Source of the DNA: Methyloversatilis sp.
GTDB taxonomy: Bacteria; Pseudomonadota; Gammaproteobacteria; Burkholderiales; Rhodocyclaceae
Reading direction: 5' to 3'
NCBI RefSeq assembly: GCF_030698125.1
Contig: NZ_JAUYNV010000019.1
Location: 1-64,000, forward strand
Length of the DNA stretch: 64,000 bases
The notes beneath the pieces were generated by a model, which searched no databases, had not been told where the DNA came from, and saw only the letters and a program-made list of their open reading frames with translations. Numbering within the stretch: the first letter of the stretch is position 1; each line of letters starts with the position of its first letter. This document shows positions 61,251-64,000 of this stretch, in pieces. A program made the translations under genes and the position numbers.

Positions 61251-62366
61251 ATGTACGAATCCTTCTACGGCCTCTCTGGCAAGCCTTTCCAGCTCAACCC
61301 CGATCCATCCTTCTTCTTCGGCAGCAAGGGACATCGCCGCGCGCTCGCCTACCTCGAGTACGGCTTGCACCAGAGTGAAGGCTTCATCGTCATCACCGGT
61401 GAAATCGGTGCCGGCAAGACCACGCTGGTACGCAGCCTGCTGCAGAAGCTCGACGTCAAGAAGGTCGTGGCGGCGCAGCTGGTCAGCACCCATCTCGATG
61501 CCGAAGACACGCTGCGTCTGGTCGCTGCCGCGTTCGGCCTGCCGAACAAGCAGCTGAAGAAGGCCGACCTGCTGCTGTCGATCGAAATGTTCCTGCTGTC
61601 GCTGACCGCGGCCGGCAAGCGCGCACTGCTGATCGTCGATGAGGCACAGAACCTGACGCCACGCGCGATCGAGGAACTGCGCATGCTGTCCAACTTCCAG
61701 CTTGGCGAGCATGCGCTGTTGCAGAGTTTCCTGGTCGGTCAGCCCGAGTTTCGCGAAACGATGCAGAGCCCGGACATGCAGCAGCTGAGGCAACGGGTCA
61801 TTGCGTCCTATCACCTCGGGCCGATGGACCCGGCCGAAACCGAGGCCTACATCGAACACCGGCTCAAGCATGTCGGCTGGCGCGGATCGCCTGCCTTCCT
61901 GGCGGGTACGCACGAAGCCATATTCAAGGCGACCGACGGGGTGCCGCGGCGCATCAACACGCTGTGCGACCGGCTCATGCTGGCAGGGTTTCTCACTGGC
62001 GCGACCGCATTCTCGACGGAAGAAGTGGCCGTGGTGGTCAGTGAAATCCGCGATGAAGCGGGTGACGCCGCCGCTGCTGCGGCAGTGGCCAAGCATGGCG
62101 ATTCGGGGGGTGCGGCTGCGACCGGGCGCGCTGCCTTCGGCGGTTCGCACATGGTCGGCGCTCCGGCCCTTTTCGACATGGATCTGTCGCAGTTCAAGCT
62201 CGATGCACCATCCGCGCAACGGGTGCGTGATTTCGTCAATGCGCAGCAGGCCGGCTACCTCGAAGACCGGTTGTCACGTATCGAGCGTACGCTTGAGCAA
62301 ACCATCGCAATGCTCGGAGAACTGGCTGACCGCTCGCTTGATGCATCCTCGAGGGAGGCGGAGTGA
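61251..62366 (+). CDS. XrtA-associated ATPase (ExeA-like AAA)
   Basis: A 371-residue AAA ATPase of the ExeA/general secretion-like group. It opens MYESFYGLSGKPFQLNPDP, with Walker A ITGEIGAGKTTLVRSLL near residue 50, Walker B ALLIVDEAQNL near 128 and the sensor segment VPRRINTLCDRLMLAGF. A C-terminal ~100-residue tail ends with a likely coiled coil. The family is a constant member of exosortase-A loci and is thought to energise polymer or protein export. It overlaps the wecB start by 4 bases. GC content returns to the high level here. Confidence 0.93.
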   Translation: MYESFYGLSGKPFQLNPDPSFFFGSKGHRRALAYLEYGLHQSEGFIVITGEIGAGKTTLVRSLLQKLDVKKVVAAQLVSTHLDAEDTLRLVAAAFGLPNKQLKKADLLLSIEMFLLSLTAAGKRALLIVDEAQNLTPRAIEELRMLSNFQLGEHALLQSFLVGQPEFRETMQSPDMQQLRQRVIASYHLGPMDPAETEAYIEHRLKHVGWRGSPAFLAGTHEAIFKATDGVPRRINTLCDRLMLAGFLTGATAFSTEEVAVVVSEIRDEAGDAAAAAAVAKHGDSGGAAATGRAAFGGSHMVGAPALFDMDLSQFKLDAPSAQRVRDFVNAQQAGYLEDRLSRIERTLEQTIAMLGELADRSLDASSREAE

Positions 62367-63511
62367 CTGATGCCTCCTCGCTCTCGCCGGTGCTGTGCAT
62401 CGTCGGCGCCCGCCCGAACTACATGAAGATGGCGCCCATCCTGCGCGCCTTCGACGAACACGTTCCTGCCATTCCGTGGGTGCTGGTGCACACCGGTCAG
62501 CACTACGACCACGCGATGAACGAACGCCTGTTCAGCGGCCTGCGCCTGCCGACACCGCAGCACAATCTCGAAGTGGGCTCGGGCACGCACGCGGTGCAAA
62601 CGGCCGAAATCATGAAGCGCTTCGAACCCCTGGTCGACGACATCAGGCCGTCGTGTGTGCTGGTTGTCGGCGACGTGAATTCCACGCTGGCGTGCGCACT
62701 GGTCGCGGTGAAGAAGCACATCGCCGTGGTGCATGTCGAAGCCGGCCTGCGCAGCGGCGACCGGGCGATGCCGGAAGAGATCAACCGTATCCTGGTCGAC
62801 CGCATTTCCGATCGGCTGTACACGACCGAACGCAGCGCGCTGGCAAATCTGGTGAGCGAAGGCGTCGATGCATCCTGGGTGCATTTCGCCGGCAACGTCA
62901 TGATCGACTCGCTGCTGTCGAGTCGCTCGCTGGCGGTGCCCCCGGCGGCGACATTGAGCGAGCACGGCATCGACCCCGCGCTGATCGCCGGCGGCCGATA
63001 CGGCGTCGTCACGCTGCACCGCCCGAGCAATGTCGACGATCCGGAACAGCTCAAGCGCCTCGCCGGCATGCTGTCCCAGGCCGCCGAGCGTCTGCCGCTG
63101 GTGTTCGCCATCCATCCGCGAACCCGCAGCAATCTCGAAAAATTCGGTCTGGGCGCCTTGCTGGACAATCCGAGCATCGCGCTGCTGCCGCCGCTGGGTT
63201 ACCTGGAAATGCTCGGTCTGATGGATGGGGCAACGGTCATGATCACCGACTCCGGTGGTCTGCAGGAAGAGACGACGGCGCTGTCGGTGCCGTGCATCAC
63301 CCTGCGCGAAAACACCGAGCGGCCGATCACGGCGGAGCAGGGCACCAACACCGTGGTGGGGTCGGACGAAACCTTGTTCGTGCGCTGCCTCGACGACACG
63401 CTCGCAACCGGTGGCAAGCGCGGTCGCGTCCCCGAATATTGGGACGGCGCCGCCGCCCCGCGCATCGCCGCCGACCTGTACGCCTGGTTGCAGGCGCGCG
63501 CCGCATCGTGA
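62363..63511 (+). CDS. wecB: UDP-N-acetylglucosamine 2-epimerase (non-hydrolysing)
   Basis: A 382-residue epimerase that interconverts UDP-GlcNAc and UDP-ManNAc, feeding exopolysaccharide synthesis. Motifs are CIVGARPNYMKMAPI, LVHTGQHYD, HVEAGLRSGDRAMPEEINR near residue 128, TLHRPSNVDD, HPRTRSN and the SGGLQEE/LRENTERP segment near 290-310. It starts with GTG inside a 4-base overlap (GTGA) with the ATPase gene. ManNAc or ManNAcA in the polymer is the implied consequence. Confidence 0.95.
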   Translation: MTDASSLSPVLCIVGARPNYMKMAPILRAFDEHVPAIPWVLVHTGQHYDHAMNERLFSGLRLPTPQHNLEVGSGTHAVQTAEIMKRFEPLVDDIRPSCVLVVGDVNSTLACALVAVKKHIAVVHVEAGLRSGDRAMPEEINRILVDRISDRLYTTERSALANLVSEGVDASWVHFAGNVMIDSLLSSRSLAVPPAATLSEHGIDPALIAGGRYGVVTLHRPSNVDDPEQLKRLAGMLSQAAERLPLVFAIHPRTRSNLEKFGLGALLDNPSIALLPPLGYLEMLGLMDGATVMITDSGGLQEETTALSVPCITLRENTERPITAEQGTNTVVGSDETLFVRCLDDTLATGGKRGRVPEYWDGAAAPRIAADLYAWLQARAAS

Positions 63512-63521
63512 GCCGGACGTC

Positions 63522-64000
63522 GTGACGGCCATCCGCAATGCTTTCACCGTCGACGTGGAAGATTACTTCCAGGTGTCGGCGCTCGCGCCCTACATCGCCC
63601 GCGCGGACTGGGATCGCATCGAATGTCGCGTCGAACGCAACGTGGACCGCATCCTTGCGCTGCTCGACGCGTCCGGCAACCGCGCCACCTTCTTCACGCT
63701 GGGCTGGATTGCGCAGCGCCATCCGGCCATGGTGCAACGCATTGCCCGCGCCGGGCACGAAATTGCCAGCCACGGCAGTGCGCACCTGCGTGCCACCGAC
63801 CAGTCGCCGGCCGACTTCCTCGACGACATTTCGCGTGCCAAGAAGCTGCTTGAAGACATTACCGGCGCGGAAGTGCGCGGTTACCGCGCGCCGAGCTTTT
63901 CCATCGGCCACGCCAATCCGTGGGCGCTCGACTGCGTGGCCGAAGCCGGCTACCGCTACAGCTCCAGCATCTATCCGGTCAAGCACGATCACTACGGCAT
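63522..64000 (+). CDS. XrtA-system polysaccharide deacetylase (partial, cut by window edge)
   Basis: The first 159 codons of a NodB-type carbohydrate esterase family 4 deacetylase; the 3' part lies outside the window. The catalytic/metal Asp is in FTVDVEDYFQVS, the zinc His pair in IASHGSAHLRA near residue 85 and the conserved GYRAPSFSIG near 127. It removes N-acetyl groups from the polymer. It starts with GTG 11 bases after wecB. In related loci FemAB, exosortase XrtA and a sugar transferase follow. Confidence 0.92.
   Translation, partial: MTAIRNAFTVDVEDYFQVSALAPYIARADWDRIECRVERNVDRILALLDASGNRATFFTLGWIAQRHPAMVQRIARAGHEIASHGSAHLRATDQSPADFLDDISRAKKLLEDITGAEVRGYRAPSFSIGHANPWALDCVAEAGYRYSSSIYPVKHDHYG

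Overview
The window reads as chromosomal DNA of a high-GC betaproteobacterium, most like a Rhodocyclales or Methyloversatilis/Zoogloea/Azoarcus-type organism. This is inferred from four PEP-CTERM proteins, an exosortase-A (XrtA/EpsH-type) exopolysaccharide operon, two sigma-54 promoters in front of PEP-CTERM genes, a groESL operon under a CIRCE operator, and the general gene content. No rRNA is present, so the placement is not proven. About 57 protein genes and one tRNA are supported. Most are complete; the last gene is cut by the right edge.

Layout. 0-1.8 kb: a lipoprotein PQQ-type sugar/sorbosone dehydrogenase behind a tiny DUF3309 membrane protein, next to an edge copy of a dispersed repeat. 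1.9-8.7 kb: oxidative-stress and redox genes (secreted Cys-repeat protein, alpha/beta hydrolase, large KatE catalase, and a dioxygenase-cytochrome b561-YceI operon divergent from a LysR regulator). 9-12.6 kb: a lectin-like PEP-CTERM protein, a GT8 glycosyltransferase, a glycine-zipper stress protein and a tandem REP-like array. 12.6-16.9 kb: exported MsrA/MsrB, then an ECF42-type sigma factor operon with its DGPF (YciI) partners and a matching promoter. 17.3-19.5 kb: groESL. 19.7-22.3 kb: a two-component system. 22.3-24.2 kb: tRNA-Phe and an AbiE type IV toxin-antitoxin pair. 24.4-30.4 kb: a large SARP/BTAD ATPase regulator followed by two PEP-CTERM proteins. 30.8-33.6 kb: a Baeyer-Villiger monooxygenase and an AraC regulator.

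33.5-43.5 kb holds the most unusual locus. It combines a creatininase-family amidohydrolase, a GTP cyclohydrolase II with an extra N-terminal domain, a stand-alone RibD-type reductase, a PTPS/QueD homologue lacking key active-site residues, a BchC-like dehydrogenase, a GT4 glycosyltransferase, a SAM methyltransferase, an AglD-like integral membrane protein, a CDP-alcohol phosphatidyltransferase and a membrane sulfatase-superfamily enzyme. The genes suggest a GTP-derived pyrimidine or pterin that is modified and perhaps attached to a lipid or glycan. I know of no described pathway that matches.

44.2-64 kb is the envelope/exopolysaccharide region. An exosortase-associated N-acyltransferase, a LolA-like carrier, a LolD/MacB-like ATPase, two FtsX-type permeases and a DUF1302 outer-membrane protein look like one lipid synthesis and export set, interrupted by an epimerase, a glycosyltransferase, a PepA-like PEP-CTERM protein, a nitroreductase and a ThiF/E1-like enzyme. 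The XrtA operon follows: export lipoprotein, chain-length protein, tyrosine autokinase, outer-membrane protein, ExeA-like ATPase, WecB epimerase and polysaccharide deacetylase. Exosortase itself and PrsK/PrsR are expected beyond the right edge.
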